Assembly: GCF_003751635.1 (NCBI RefSeq)
Contig: NZ_RJVI01000002.1
Span: 917,986 to 981,985, forward strand
Direction of reading: 5' to 3'
DNA length: 64,000 nucleotides
Source: Inmirania thermothiophila
Lineage (GTDB): Bacteria; Pseudomonadota; Gammaproteobacteria; DSM-100275
Program-made: the position numbers and the translations under genes
The notes under the pieces: generated by a model
What the model was told of the DNA's origin: nothing
Database searches by the model: none
What the model saw: only the letters and a program-made list of their open reading frames with translations
Shown: positions 20,102 to 35,818 of the stretch, piece after piece
Layout of the letters: each line of letters starts with the position of its first letter
Numbering within the stretch: position 1 is the stretch's first letter

Positions 20102-21547
20102 TCAGCGGCCGTAGAGCGCGGCGAGGGCCGCGACCTGCGCGGCCAGGTCCGGGGGCACCTGCGCCCAGCCGAAGCGCCAGCGCCAGTTGCCCTCGGTGGT
20201 GCCGGGGCGGTTCATGCGGTGGCCGGCGCCGAGCCCCAGCAGATCCTGCATGGGCACCATCGCGAGCACCGCCACCGAGGCCAGCGCCGCGCGCACCAGC
20301 GGCCACGGCATGGGCTCGCCCGGCCGCCCGAGATAGTCCAGCACGCGCCCGCGCACCGCGCCGTCCAGGCCCTCGAACCAGCCCAGGGTGGTGTCGTTGT
20401 CGTGGGTGCCGGTGTAGACCACGAGGTCGCGGGCGTGGTTGTGGGGCAGGTGGGGGTTGTCGGCGCCGCCGTCGAAGGCGAACTGCAGCACCCGCATCCC
20501 CGGCAGCCCCAGCCCCTCGCGCAGCGCGACCACGTCGTCGGTGATGTAGCCCAGGTCCTCGGCCACCAGCGGCAGCGGCCCGAGGGCCTTGCGCAGGGCG
20601 TCGAAGAGGGCCCGCCCCGGCCCCGGCACCCAGCGCCCGTTGCGCGCCGTGGGCTCGCCGGCGGGGATCGCCCAGCAGGCGGCGAAGCCGCGGAAGTGGT
20701 CGATGCGCACGAGGTCGAAGTGGCGCAGCAGCCAGCCCACGCGCCGGACCCACCAGCGGTAGCCGTCGGCGGCGTGGACCTCCCAGCGGTAGAGGGGGTT
20801 GCCCCAGCGCTGGCCGTCGGCGCTGAAGTAGTCCGGCGGCACCCCGGCCACCGTGCGCGGGCGGCCCTCGGCGTCGAGGTCGAACAGCCCCCGCGCGGCC
20901 CAGACCTCGGCGCTGTCGAGGGCGACGAAGATGGGCAGGTCCCCCATGAGGCGCACGCCGGCCCCCGCCGCCGCCTCCCGCAGCCGCCGCCACTGGCGCC
21001 AGAAGACGAACTGCTCGAAGCGCACCTGCGCCACCGCGTCGGCGAGCCCCCGGGCCGCCTCGGCGAGGGCCGCCGCGTCGCGGTCGCGCAGGGGCGCGGG
21101 CCAGCGCCACCAGGGCGCGCCGCCGTGGGCCGCGCGCAGGGCGGCGAAGAGGGCGTAGTCCTCGAGCCACGCCGCGGCCTCGGCGCAAAAGCGCGCGTAG
21201 TCGGCCCGCGCCGCCTCGTCCGCGCCCGCCTCGAGGCGCTGCCGCGCCGCGGCCAGGGCCTCGGCGCGCGGGCGGTGCGGGTCGTCGAGCCAGCCCTCGG
21301 CGGCGAGGGCCTCGAGGTCGATCAGGCGCGCATCCCCGGCGAAGGCCGAGAGCGGCTGATACGGGGAGCGGTCCTCGTGGGTCGGCCCCAGGGGCAGGAC
21401 CTGCCACCAGCGCAGCCCCGCCTCCCCCAGCCAGCGCGCGAAGCGGTGCGCCTCGGCGCCGAGGGTGCCGCCGTCCGGGTCGGGCCCCGGGAGCGAGGTG
21501 ACGTGGCAGAGGACGCCGGCGGCGCGGCCGCCGGGGATCGGACTCAC
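20102..21547 (-). CDS. malQ: 4-alpha-glucanotransferase (amylomaltase)
   Basis: 481 aa, GH77. It disproportionates maltodextrins and feeds linear glucans to the phosphorylase. Seen: GVLCHVTSLPGP, WWQVLPLGPTHEDRSPYQPLSAFAG, LMGDLPIFVALDSAEVWA, the nucleophile Asp in LVRIDHFRGF, the acid/base Glu in LVAEDLGYITDDV, and YTGTHDNDTTLGWF. The start is GTG at 21547, overlapping the TGA of the upstream GH57 gene by 4 nt (GTGA). Gene order on the minus strand is glgC, GH57, malQ, all overlapping, so this is a coupled operon for glucan synthesis and remodelling. Confidence 0.96.
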   Translation of the reverse strand: MSPIPGGRAAGVLCHVTSLPGPDPDGGTLGAEAHRFARWLGEAGLRWWQVLPLGPTHEDRSPYQPLSAFAGDARLIDLEALAAEGWLDDPHRPRAEALAAARQRLEAGADEAARADYARFCAEAAAWLEDYALFAALRAAHGGAPWWRWPAPLRDRDAAALAEAARGLADAVAQVRFEQFVFWRQWRRLREAAAGAGVRLMGDLPIFVALDSAEVWAARGLFDLDAEGRPRTVAGVPPDYFSADGQRWGNPLYRWEVHAADGYRWWVRRVGWLLRHFDLVRIDHFRGFAACWAIPAGEPTARNGRWVPGPGRALFDALRKALGPLPLVAEDLGYITDDVVALREGLGLPGMRVLQFAFDGGADNPHLPHNHARDLVVYTGTHDNDTTLGWFEGLDGAVRGRVLDYLGRPGEPMPWPLVRAALASVAVLAMVPMQDLLGLGAGHRMNRPGTTEGNWRWRFGWAQVPPDLAAQVAALAALYGR

Positions 21548-23229
21548 GCCCCCTCCCGCCCCGGGCGCATGGTGCCGCCGCCCGCCGGGGCGCCGTGGCC
21601 CTCGCCGAGGGGCGCCGCGAGGCCCTGCGGGACCTCGCGCCCGAGGGCGCGGTAGAGGGCCGCGAGGTGATGGCGGTAGAGGGCGTCGAAGTCGCGCACC
21701 GCCTCCGGCGGGTTGTAGTCGCCGTACCACCAGAACCAGTCCGAGCCCTCGCAGACCGCGAGCCGGCGCACCGCGTCCTCGCGCGCGGCCCCGCCGAGGG
21801 CCGGGGCGGCCTCGTCGAAGGCCTGCTTCGCCGCCACCAGCGCGTCCCACGCCCGGTTCTTGTCGGGATCGCCCATCCAGGTGGAGAAGGTGCCGTAGAC
21901 CCAGCTCCCGGCCACGACGCGCCCGAGCGGCGCCAGCGGCAGCCCCTCCTCGAGCAGCCCCTCGAAGGTGGCCGGGCGCAGGCGCGGGTGGTCCTCGAGG
22001 GCGCCGTAGAGGCGGTCGAGGAAGGGGAAGCCGTTCTCGGCGTAGTGCTCCCAGGCGTTCTCGCCGTCGAGGATCACGGCCACCACGCGCCCCGGACGGC
22101 CGGCGGTGGCGGCGTCGATGTTCTCCAGATGCCCCACGAGGTCGGCCACCGCCTCGGCGGGCTCGCGCGCGGCGTACTGGAAGCCGATGAGGTCGGAGAG
22201 GCCGTCGTCGCGGAAGAAGAGGGCCGGGCCCGTGCCGTGGCGGTAGCCGCGGTGGACCCAGTCCCGCCCCTCGGGGGCCCCGCCGAGGCTGTTGCGCAGC
22301 ACCCCCTCGCCGCTCGCCGCCCAGCGGAACCCCGCCTCGCCGACGAGGCGCAGCGCGGCCTCGCTCACCCCGCCCTCCGACGGCCAGCAGCCCGCCGGCT
22401 CGCGGCCGAAGTGGCGGGCGAAGGCGCGGCGGGCCTCGGCCAGGTGCCAGCGCACCCGCGCCTCGCCGCCGGGGTAGCCCTTGCTCGCCGGCAGCGCCGC
22501 CTCCGGCCAGGCCTCGCGGGCGGCCGCGAAGTCGAGCAGCAGCGGCAGCATGGGGTGCCCCCAGGGGCTCGCCGCAAGCTCCACCCGCCCCGCCTCCCAC
22601 AGGCGACGGTAGCGGCCGGGGATGCCCGCAAGCTGCTCCCCCACCCGCTCCAGGAGGAGGCGCCGCTCGGCGGCGCCGAAGCCGCCCTCGCGGGCCATGA
22701 GGTCGCGCAGGCGCGGGTCCGCGCGGCGCACCGCCTCGCCCATCCACGCCAGGTGGTACCAAACGACGAGGTCCTCGACGAAGGCGTCCCCGAGCCACGC
22801 CACCCCGGCCCGCGCCGCGAGGGCCTCGCGGGCGATGCGCACCATCCGGGCGTAGGCGGGGAAGCGCGCGATCATGCGGTGTTCGTTGGCGCGCAGGCAG
22901 GCGCGCACCACCGCCTCGCGCGCCTCGCCCGCCGGCGGCGCGCCTTCGGCGAGGGCCGCGAGCAGCGGGTCGGGCAGGGGCGCCCCCTCGTGCAGGTGGG
23001 CGGCGACGGCCTCGGCGTACTCGGCGAGCTGATCGAGCAGCACAGGGGCGAAGTTGACCACCGCCCGCATCCCTTCGTGGGCCTCCAGGTGGGCCGCCAT
23101 GTCGGTGTAGTCCTTGATGCCGTGGAGATAGGTCCAGGGCTGGTGATAGCGGCCGTCCTCGGGGTCGCGGTAGCAAGGCTGGTGCATGTGCCAGAGGAAG
23201 ACCACCGGCAGGCGGTCAGCGCGGGACAC
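21544..23229 (-). CDS. Glycoside hydrolase family 57 protein (alpha-amylase/alpha-mannosidase-like)
   Basis: 561 aa. GH57 signatures: the N-terminal [25 protein letters not shown], the catalytic region with the presumed nucleophile Glu in [13 protein letters not shown], and [15 protein letters not shown] with the conserved Asp and Glu. It resembles the COG1449 branch found beside glgC/malQ in many proteobacteria. Its exact reaction (alpha-amylase, amylopullulanase, 4-glucanotransferase or branching) cannot be told from sequence. The GTG at 23229 has AGGAG 7 nt upstream and overlaps the end of glgC by 14 nt. A GH13 branching enzyme is encoded separately at 24586, so this is probably not the sole branching enzyme. 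Confidence 0.88.
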   Translation of the reverse strand: MSRADRLPVVFLWHMHQPCYRDPEDGRYHQPWTYLHGIKDYTDMAAHLEAHEGMRAVVNFAPVLLDQLAEYAEAVAAHLHEGAPLPDPLLAALAEGAPPAGEAREAVVRACLRANEHRMIARFPAYARMVRIAREALAARAGVAWLGDAFVEDLVVWYHLAWMGEAVRRADPRLRDLMAREGGFGAAERRLLLERVGEQLAGIPGRYRRLWEAGRVELAASPWGHPMLPLLLDFAAAREAWPEAALPASKGYPGGEARVRWHLAEARRAFARHFGREPAGCWPSEGGVSEAALRLVGEAGFRWAASGEGVLRNSLGGAPEGRDWVHRGYRHGTGPALFFRDDGLSDLIGFQYAAREPAEAVADLVGHLENIDAATAGRPGRVVAVILDGENAWEHYAENGFPFLDRLYGALEDHPRLRPATFEGLLEEGLPLAPLGRVVAGSWVYGTFSTWMGDPDKNRAWDALVAAKQAFDEAAPALGGAAREDAVRRLAVCEGSDWFWWYGDYNPPEAVRDFDALYRHHLAALYRALGREVPQGLAAPLGEGHGAPAGGGTMRPGREGA

Positions 23230-24484
23230 GGTGGATCTCCTGGCCCAGCATCTCCGGCACCACCAGGCGCACGCCCTGCTCGGTGACGTGGAAGCGCGCG
23301 GCGTCGGCCTCGTCCTCGCCGATCACCGTCCCGTCCGGGATGCGCGTGCCCTTGTCGATGACCGCGCGGCGGATGCGGCAGCCGCGGCCGATCACCACGT
23401 CGGGCAGGACCACGCACTCCTCGAGGACGCTGCCCTCCTCCACGCGCACGTTGGAGAAGAGGAGCGAGCGGCGCAGGAACGCGCCCGAGATCACGCAGCC
23501 TCCCGAGACCATGCTGTCGACCGCCATGCCGCGGCGCCAGTCGTCGTCGAAGACGAACTTGGCCGGCGGCAGCTGCTCCTGGTAGGTCCAGATGGGCCAC
23601 TCGGCGTCGTAGAGGTTGAGCTCCGGGGTGACGTCCAGCAGCTCCAGGTTGGCGCGCCAGAAGGCGTCCACGGTGCCCACGTCACGCCAGTAGTAGGGCC
23701 GCCCGGTGGCGGGATCGCGGAAGGGGTAGGCATAGACCCGGGCGGTGGCGATGGCGCGGGGGATGACGTCGTGGCCGAAGTCGTGGCTCGAGGCCGGATC
23801 CTCGTGGTCGGCGAAGAGGATGTCGTAGAGGAAGGCGCGGCGGAAGACGTAGATCCCCATGGAGGCCAGGGCGACGTCGGGACGCCCCGGCACCGGCGCG
23901 GGATCGGCCGGCTTCTCGGCGAAGGCGGTGACGCGGCCGTGCTCGTCCACCGCCATCACGCCGAAGGCGCGGGCCTCGGCCCGCGGCACCTCGATGGCGG
24001 CCACGGTGACGTCGGCGTCGTTGGCCACGTGGGCCGCCACCAGCGCGCCGTAGTCCATCTTGTAGATGTGGTCGCCGGCGAGGATCAGCACGTACTCGGG
24101 GCGGTGGGCGTGGATGATGTCCAGGTTCTGGAACACGGCGTCGGCGGTGCCCGCGTACCAGCCCTCGCCGGTGCGCTGCTGCGCCGGCAGCAGCTCGATG
24201 AACTCGCCGAGCTCGGCGCGCAGGAAGTTCCATCCCTGCTGGATGTGGCGGGTCAGCGAATGGGCCTTGTACTGGGTGAGGACGCTGATGCGGCGGATCC
24301 CCGAGTTGAGGCAGTTGGAGAGCGGAAAGTCGATGATGCGGAACTTGCCGCCGAAGGGGACCGCCGGCTTGACCCGCCAGTTGGTGAGGTCCCGCAGGCG
24401 GGTGCCGCGGCCGCCCGCGAGCACCAGGGCGAGGGTGTCGCGGGTCAGGCGGCTGACGAAGCGTGCGCTGTAGCGGAATGCCAT
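23216..24484 (-). CDS. glgC: Glucose-1-phosphate adenylyltransferase (ADP-glucose pyrophosphorylase)
   Basis: 422 aa, the usual bacterial length. It makes ADP-glucose from ATP and glucose-1-phosphate, the committed step of glycogen synthesis. Seen: the nucleotide-binding [91 protein letters not shown], and the C-terminal left-handed beta-helix repeats ([23 protein letters not shown]). GGGAGGG precedes the ATG at 24484. It diverges from glgB across 101 nt and leads the glgC-GH57-malQ operon. Glycogen synthase (glgA) is not in the window. Confidence 0.98.
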   Translation of the reverse strand: MAFRYSARFVSRLTRDTLALVLAGGRGTRLRDLTNWRVKPAVPFGGKFRIIDFPLSNCLNSGIRRISVLTQYKAHSLTRHIQQGWNFLRAELGEFIELLPAQQRTGEGWYAGTADAVFQNLDIIHAHRPEYVLILAGDHIYKMDYGALVAAHVANDADVTVAAIEVPRAEARAFGVMAVDEHGRVTAFAEKPADPAPVPGRPDVALASMGIYVFRRAFLYDILFADHEDPASSHDFGHDVIPRAIATARVYAYPFRDPATGRPYYWRDVGTVDAFWRANLELLDVTPELNLYDAEWPIWTYQEQLPPAKFVFDDDWRRGMAVDSMVSGGCVISGAFLRRSLLFSNVRVEEGSVLEECVVLPDVVIGRGCRIRRAVIDKGTRIPDGTVIGEDEADAARFHVTEQGVRLVVPEMLGQEIHRVPR

Positions 24485-24585
24485 GGTTCCCTCCCACGCG
24501 CGCGGGCGGTTACCCTACCCGCCTCGGCGGACCCCGCCGACGCACCTACTGTAGCCCGCATCACGGGGAGCGGAAAGCACCGGAC

Positions 24586-26763
24586 ATGGACGCACTGGAC
24601 CCTTCGGACCCGGAGATCGCGCGGCTGCTCGGCTTCCGCCATCACGACCCCTTCCGCATCCTCGGCCGCCACTACGCGGGCACCGGCGAGGTGGCGGTAC
24701 GCGCGCTGATCCCGGACGCCGAGGAGGTGGCGGTGGTGGACGGGCCGACCCTCGGCCGGGTGGCGGGGACGGCGCTGTTCGCCTGGCAGGGCCCGGCGCG
24801 GGCGGTGCCGCCCCGCTACCGCCTGCGCTGGCGTGCGGGCGGGCGCTGGCACGAGGCCTGGGACCCGTACTGCTTCCCGCCCCAGATCCCGGACTTCGAC
24901 CTCCACCTCTTCGGCGAGGGCCGCCACTGGCACGCCTGGCGCTTCCTCGGCGCCAACCCCTGGGAGGCCGACGGCGTCCCCGGCGTCCTCTTCGGCGTCT
25001 GGGCCCCCAACGCCGAGCGCGTGAGCGTGGTGGGCGACTTCAACGGCTGGGACGGGCGGCGCCACCCCATGCGCTCGCGCGGCGGCTCCGGGGTGTGGGA
25101 GCTGTTCCTGCCCGGGATCCCGGCCGGCAGCCACTACAAGTTCGAGCTCCGCACCCGCGCAGGCCACATCCTCCTCAAGTCCGACCCCTACGGGCGCTGG
25201 TTCGAGCCGAGGCCGGGCACGGCGGCCCGCGTCCCCGCCGCGCCCGCCCATGCCTGGGGCGATGCCGAGTGGATGGCGCAGCGCGCCCGCGCGCCCTGGC
25301 TGCACCGCCCCATGAGCATCTACGAGGTGCATCTGGGCTCGTGGCGGCGCGCCCCCGACGGCGGCTTCCTCGGCTACCGCGAGCTCGCGGAACGGCTGGC
25401 CGACCACGTCGAGACCCTGGGCTTCACCCACGTGGAGCTGCTGCCCGTCACCGAGCACCCGCTGGACGCCTCCTGGGGCTACCAGACCACCGGCTTCTTC
25501 GCCCCCACCTCCCGCTTCGGCACGCCCGACGACTTCCGCGCCTTCGTCGACCACCTCCACCGGCGCGGCATCGGCGTCCTCCTGGACTGGGTGCCCGGGC
25601 ACTTCCCGCGCAACGAGGACAGCCTCGCCCGCTTCGACGGCACGCCCCTCTACGAGCACCCGGACCCGCGCCGCGGCGAGCACCCGGACTGGGGCACCCT
25701 GGTCTTCGACTACGGCCGCAACGAGGTGCGCAACTTCCTCCTCGCCAGCGCGCTGTACTGGCTCGAGGAGTTCCACCTCGACGGGCTGCGCGTCGACGCC
25801 GTCGCCTCCATGCTCTATCTCGACTACTCGCGCCGCGACGGCGAGTGGCTGCCCAACGTCTACGGCGGGCGGGAGAACCTCGAGGCCATCGCGTTCCTGC
25901 GCGAGCTCAACCGCGTCGTCCACGAGCGCTGCCCGGGGGCGGTGGTGATCGCCGAGGAATCCACCGCCTGGCCCATGGTCTCGCGCCCCACCTGGCTCGG
26001 GGGGCTGGGCTTCTCCATGAAGTGGAACCTGGGCTGGATGCACGACACCCTGGACTACTTCGGCCACGACCCGATCCACCGCAAGTACCACCACGACCGC
26101 CTCACCTTCGGCCTGCTCTACGCCTTCAGCGAGAACTTCGTGCTGCCCCTCTCCCACGACGAGGTGGTCCACGGCAAGGGCTCGCTGATCGCGCGCATGC
26201 CGGGCGACGCCTGGCAGCGCATGGCCAACCTGCGCCTGCTCTACACCTGGATGTGGACCCACCCGGGCAAGAAGCTCCTCTTCATGGGGGGGGAGTTCGC
26301 CCAGGAGCGGGAGTGGAACCACGACGCCGAGCTGGACTGGCCCCTCTGCGACGACCCCGCGCGGCAGGGGGTCATGCGCCTCGTCGCCGACCTCAACGCC
26401 CTGCACCGCAGCCGCACGCCCCTGCACCGCTACGACTTCGAGGCCCAGGGCTTCGAGTGGATCGACTGCCATGACGCCGACCAGTCGGTGCTGAGCTTCC
26501 TGCGGCGCGACGGCGAGCGCTTCGTGGTGGTGGTGCTCAACTTCACGCCGGTGCCGCGCCACGGCTACCGCCTCGGCGTCCCCCACGCCGGCCGCTACCG
26601 CGAGATCCTCAACTCCGACTCCGCCCTCTACGGCGGCAGCAACCTCGGCAACGCCGGCGCCGTGGAGGCCGAGCCGGTGCCCTGGATGGGCCGGCCGGCC
26701 TCGCTGGTGCTGACGCTGCCCCCGCTCGCGGGCCTCGTCCTGGAGCCGGAGGCGGACGCCTGA
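24586..26763 (+). CDS. glgB: 1,4-alpha-glucan branching enzyme
   Basis: 725 aa, GH13. Two N-terminal carbohydrate-binding modules ([11 protein letters not shown], then [29 protein letters not shown]) precede the catalytic barrel. Seen: [40 protein letters not shown], the nucleophile Asp in [17 protein letters not shown], the acid/base Glu in [16 protein letters not shown], and [15 protein letters not shown]. It introduces alpha-1,6 branches into glycogen. The ATG at 24586 gives a normal N-terminus. It is divergent from glgC and convergent with amtB, leaving 20 nt between stops and no terminator. Confidence 0.98.
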   Translation: MDALDPSDPEIARLLGFRHHDPFRILGRHYAGTGEVAVRALIPDAEEVAVVDGPTLGRVAGTALFAWQGPARAVPPRYRLRWRAGGRWHEAWDPYCFPPQIPDFDLHLFGEGRHWHAWRFLGANPWEADGVPGVLFGVWAPNAERVSVVGDFNGWDGRRHPMRSRGGSGVWELFLPGIPAGSHYKFELRTRAGHILLKSDPYGRWFEPRPGTAARVPAAPAHAWGDAEWMAQRARAPWLHRPMSIYEVHLGSWRRAPDGGFLGYRELAERLADHVETLGFTHVELLPVTEHPLDASWGYQTTGFFAPTSRFGTPDDFRAFVDHLHRRGIGVLLDWVPGHFPRNEDSLARFDGTPLYEHPDPRRGEHPDWGTLVFDYGRNEVRNFLLASALYWLEEFHLDGLRVDAVASMLYLDYSRRDGEWLPNVYGGRENLEAIAFLRELNRVVHERCPGAVVIAEESTAWPMVSRPTWLGGLGFSMKWNLGWMHDTLDYFGHDPIHRKYHHDRLTFGLLYAFSENFVLPLSHDEVVHGKGSLIARMPGDAWQRMANLRLLYTWMWTHPGKKLLFMGGEFAQEREWNHDAELDWPLCDDPARQGVMRLVADLNALHRSRTPLHRYDFEAQGFEWIDCHDADQSVLSFLRRDGERFVVVVLNFTPVPRHGYRLGVPHAGRYREILNSDSALYGGSNLGNAGAVEAEPVPWMGRPASLVLTLPPLAGLVLEPEADA

Positions 26764-26783
26764 CACGGCGCCCGCCCCCGGCC

Positions 26784-28572
<1,789 letters not shown>

Positions 28573-28583
<11 letters not shown>

Positions 28584-29238
28584 GGGGCAGCAGGGTCAGG
28601 CGGGCCCCCTCGAAGCCGTAGCCGGCGCCGGTGTCGATGAACCAGACGTTGGCGATGCGGGCCACATCGTCGAAGACGGTGTGGCCGCAGTAGACCCGGA
28701 CCACGTCGGGGACGGGCTCGGTGCACAGGCCGCGGGCGCGCTGGCGGCTCCACAGCGCGAACTGGCGCAGCTCCGCGTCCTCCGCAAGGCGTGCCGTGAA
28801 CTCCGCCCAGGGCATACCGCAGGGCACGTCGGCGTGGACGATGCCCACCAGCCCGGCGTCGGTCTCCACCTCCAGGGCGAGGGGAAGGCGGGCGAAGATC
28901 TCCACGAAGCGCTCGCGGGTGGGCGGGTCCACGCCCAGCCACCAGTCGCCGCCGTTGACCCCCACCCACCAGGAGAGGTCGTCGACGTTGTGCACCGCGG
29001 TGTGCACGAACTCGTCGTGGTTGCCGCGGCAGGCGTGGAACCAGGGCCTCGCGAGCCAGTCGAGGGCCTCGCGGGAGGCGGGGCCGCGGTCCACCAGGTC
29101 GCCGACGCAGAAGAGGCGGTCGCGCGCCGGATCGAAGCGCACCTGCGCGAGCGCCCGCTCCAGCATCCGGTACTCGCCGTGGATGTCGCCGCAGACGAAG
29201 TCCCGGCCCTCGGTGTTGCGGCTGTAGTGCTCGACCAC
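28573..29238 (-). CDS. PPP-family serine/threonine phosphatase / metallophosphoesterase
   Basis: 221 aa. The metal-binding signature is complete: GDIHGEYRML (GDxHG), CVGDLVDRGPASREALDWL (GDxxDRG), CRGNHDEF (GNHD), then VHADVPC and YCGHTVF for the last His ligands. It is the size of the small bacterial PrpA/PphA-like protein phosphatases and lambda phosphatase, shorter than ApaH; the substrate may be a phosphoprotein or a dinucleoside tetraphosphate. The start is GTG at 29238 with a G-rich but weak site upstream. It lies divergent to the Sir2-MazG gene and upstream of glnK-amtB; its 3' end contains an NtrC dyad. Confidence 0.85.
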
Positions 29239-29307
29239 CTGCCCCGCGATCCCCCAGCTCGACCCCTACAAGGTAGGGCGCCGGCCGGCCCCTGTACAGG
29301 GCCGCGC

Positions 29308-29336
29308 TTGACCCCAGGCGCCGCGCCCTCTACAAC
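29308..29336 (+). promoter_or_regulatory. Predicted sigma-70 promoter of the Sir2-MazG gene (leaderless geometry)
   Basis: TTGACC (29308-29313), a 17-nt spacer, and TACAAC (29331-29336). The expected start, about 7 nt past the -10, coincides with the GTG start codon at 29343. No clear Shine-Dalgarno sequence precedes that GTG, so a leaderless mRNA is predicted. Confidence 0.5.
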
Positions 29337-29342
29337 GGGGGC

Positions 29343-30887
29343 GTGGAGGAACCCGTCCCGCCGCAGGCCCTCGTGCAGGCGCTGGCCAAGGCCCGGCGCA
29401 TCGCCGTCCTCACCGGCGCCGGCGTCTCCGCCGAGAGCGGCGTGCCCACCTTCCGCGACGCCGCCACCGGCCTCTGGGCCCGGTACGACCCCCACGAGCT
29501 GGCCACCCCCGAGGCCTTCGCCCGCGACCCCGCGCTGGTCTGGGACTGGTACGCCTGGCGGCACGCCCTCGTCGCCCGCGCCGAGCCCAACGCCGCCCAC
29601 CGCGCCCTCGCCCTCGCGGAGGCCCAGTCCGAGCACTTCACGCTGGTGACGCAGAACGTCGACGGGCTGCACCGCCGCGCCGGCAGCCGCCGCCTCGTGG
29701 AGCTGCACGGCACCCTCACCCGCGCCCGCTGCACCGGCTGCGCCGCCCGCTACCCCTTCCCCCCGCCGCCGCACCCGCCGCACTGCCCCCGCTGCGACGC
29801 GCTGCTGCGCCCGGACGTGGTGTGGTTCGGCGAGGCGGTGCCCGCCGAGGCCCTCGACACCGCCCGCGCGGCGGCCGCCTCGTGCGAGGTCCTGCTGGTG
29901 GTGGGTACCTCGGCACGGGTGGAGCCGGCCGCCTCCCTCGCGCGGGTGGCGCTCGCCGCGGGCGCCGTGGTGGCGGAGATCAACCCGGAGGCGACCCCCC
30001 TCAGCGCGCACGCCCACCACGTGCTCCGCGGCCCCGCCGCCGGGGTGCTCCCGCGCCTGATCGCCGCCGCCTTCCCCGGGCTCGCCCCCGCCCTCGAGGA
30101 CGACGCGGCGCGGCTGCGCCGCCTCATCGACCTCATGGCACGGCTCCGCGACCCGGAGCGGGGCTGCCCCTGGGACCGCGCCCAGACCTTCGCCACCATC
30201 GCCCCCTACACCATCGAGGAGGCCTACGAGGTCGCCGACGCCATCGCCCGCGGCGACCTCGGGGCCCTGCGCGAGGAGCTGGGCGACCTCCTCTTCCAGG
30301 TGGTCTTCCACGCCCGCATGGCGGAGGAGCAGGGCGCCTTCGACCTGCGCGCCGTCATCGACGGGCTGGTGGCCAAGATGCGCCGCCGCCACCCCCACGT
30401 CTTCGGCGACGCGTCGGTGGACGACGCCGCGGCGCAGAGCCGCCACTGGGAGGCCATCAAGGCCGCCGAGCGGGGCGCGGCGGACAGCGCCCTCGACGGC
30501 ATCGCCCTCGCCCTGCCGGCGCTGGTGCGGGCGGCCAAGGTGCAGCGGCGCGCGGCCCGCGTCGGCTTCGACTGGGACGCGCCGGAGGCGGTGCTGGAGA
30601 AGGTGCGCGAGGAGACGGCGGAGCTCGCCGCCGAGCTCGCCGCCCGCGACCGCGCCCGGCTCGCCGACGAGCTCGGCGACCTCCTCTTCGCCGCCGTCAA
30701 CCTCGCCCGCCACCTGGGGGTGGACGCCGAGGACGCCCTGCGCCGCGCCACCGCCCGCTTCGAGGCCCGCTTCCGGACCATGGAACGCCTCGCCGCGGCG
30801 CGCGGGACGGCCCTCGCCGCGCTCGATGCCGAGGCCCTCGAGGCCCTGTGGGCGGAGGCCAAGGCGGCCGAGGCCGCCAGGTCATAA
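29343..30887 (+). CDS. Sir2 (sirtuin deacylase)-MazG (NTP pyrophosphohydrolase) fusion protein
   Basis: 514 aa in one uninterrupted frame. Residues about 12-240 are a CobB-type sirtuin: TGAGVSAESGVPTFRD (24-39), the acyl-pocket Y70-x-x-R73 motif found in class III desuccinylase-like sirtuins, QNVDGLH (104-110), catalytic His122, and a Zn knuckle of Cys130/133/148/151. Residues about 245-514 are a full two-repeat MazG: RLRDPERGCPWDRAQT, then EEAYE (292-296) with EELGD (311-315), and EETAE (423-427) with DELGD (442-446), the acidic Mg sites. NAD-dependent lysine deacylation and hydrolysis of NTPs to NMP plus PPi are the family activities. No stop and no good internal start separates the halves. 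The GTG at 29343 coincides with the predicted transcription start. It precedes maeB, a Nudix gene and aacS on the same strand. Confidence 0.92.
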   Translation: MEEPVPPQALVQALAKARRIAVLTGAGVSAESGVPTFRDAATGLWARYDPHELATPEAFARDPALVWDWYAWRHALVARAEPNAAHRALALAEAQSEHFTLVTQNVDGLHRRAGSRRLVELHGTLTRARCTGCAARYPFPPPPHPPHCPRCDALLRPDVVWFGEAVPAEALDTARAAAASCEVLLVVGTSARVEPAASLARVALAAGAVVAEINPEATPLSAHAHHVLRGPAAGVLPRLIAAAFPGLAPALEDDAARLRRLIDLMARLRDPERGCPWDRAQTFATIAPYTIEEAYEVADAIARGDLGALREELGDLLFQVVFHARMAEEQGAFDLRAVIDGLVAKMRRRHPHVFGDASVDDAAAQSRHWEAIKAAERGAADSALDGIALALPALVRAAKVQRRAARVGFDWDAPEAVLEKVREETAELAAELAARDRARLADELGDLLFAAVNLARHLGVDAEDALRRATARFEARFRTMERLAAARGTALAALDAEALEALWAEAKAAEAARS

Positions 30888-30897
30888 CCCATGCTTA

Positions 30898-30906
30898 TGC
30901 TAGAAT
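30898..30906 (+). promoter_or_regulatory. Extended -10 promoter of maeB
   Basis: TGCTAGAAT contains an extended -10 (TGN) followed by TAGAAT, 5 of 6 to consensus. It sits in the only AT-rich patch of the 115-nt gap between the Sir2-MazG gene and maeB. No good -35 lies upstream, as is usual for extended -10 promoters. The leader would be about 90 nt. Confidence 0.5.
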
Positions 30907-31002
30907 TGAACGGCTTGGGGCGCGGCAGCGGAAGGCCCGCCCCCCACCCCGCCGCCGCGGCTCCCCCCGGGAGGCGGCGGCGTTCGCGTTGCGGAGGAGC
31001 CC

Positions 31003-33293
<2,291 letters not shown>

Positions 33294-33297
<4 letters not shown>

Positions 33298-33838
33298 GCC
33301 GGCGTCCGATCCATCGCGGCCGCGTCGTCGACCTCGGCATCGAGGAGGCGGTGCTGCCGGACGGGCGGCGCATCGCGCTCGAAGTGGTGCACCACCCGGG
33401 CGGCGCGGCGGCGGTGGCGCTGGAGGCCGGGCGCGTGTGCCTGCTGCGCCAGTACCGCCACGCCGCCGGGGGCTGGCTCTGGGAGCTGCCGGCGGGCAAG
33501 ATCGACCGCGGTGAGGACCCGCTCGAGACCGCTCGCCGCGAGCTCGCCGAGGAGGCGGGCGTCGAGGCGGCGCGGTGGACGCCGGTGGCCTCGTTCCTGA
33601 CCACGCCCGGCTTCTGCGACGAGGTGATCCACGTCTTCCGCGCCGAGGGGCTGCGGCGGGTGGGCACCGCCCACGAGCGGCACGAGTGCATCGAGGTGCA
33701 CTGGGTGGATGCCGGCGAGGCCCTCGCTTGGTGCCGCGACGGCACCATCCGCGACGCCAAGACCCTGATCGGCCTGCTGCTCGCGCTCGCCCCCCCGGCA
33801 GGTAGAATCCCGCCACAGCGCGGAGGAAGGAGGAGCCC

Positions 33839-33842
<4 letters not shown>
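33294..33842 (+). CDS. Nudix hydrolase, ADP-ribose pyrophosphatase type
   Basis: 182 aa. The Nudix box is complete, G-x5-E-x7-REL-x-EEAGV, within ELPAGKIDRGEDPLETARRE; the preceding VCLLRQYRHAAGGWLWELPAG and the following FLTTPGFCDEVIHVFRAEGL are typical of NudF/ADPRase proteins. These cleave ADP-ribose, including the O-acyl-ADP-ribose released by sirtuins, to AMP and a ribose phosphate. It starts with GTG at 33294 inside the maeB stop (4-nt overlap) and ends inside the aacS start (ATGA at 33839), so all three genes are translationally coupled. The last about 15 residues are Arg/Pro-rich and may be non-conserved, since they carry the next gene's ribosome-binding site. Confidence 0.88.
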
Positions 33843-35800
<1,958 letters not shown>

Positions 35801-35818
35801 GACCGCGCGCCCCGGGCC

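Noticed and set aside
30060-30140. Separate mazG gene starting inside the Sir2-MazG frame
   Set aside because: The only nearby ATG (in LMARLRDPERGCPWD) would delete the first MazG helix, and no ribosome-binding site precedes it. No stop codon ends the Sir2 part.
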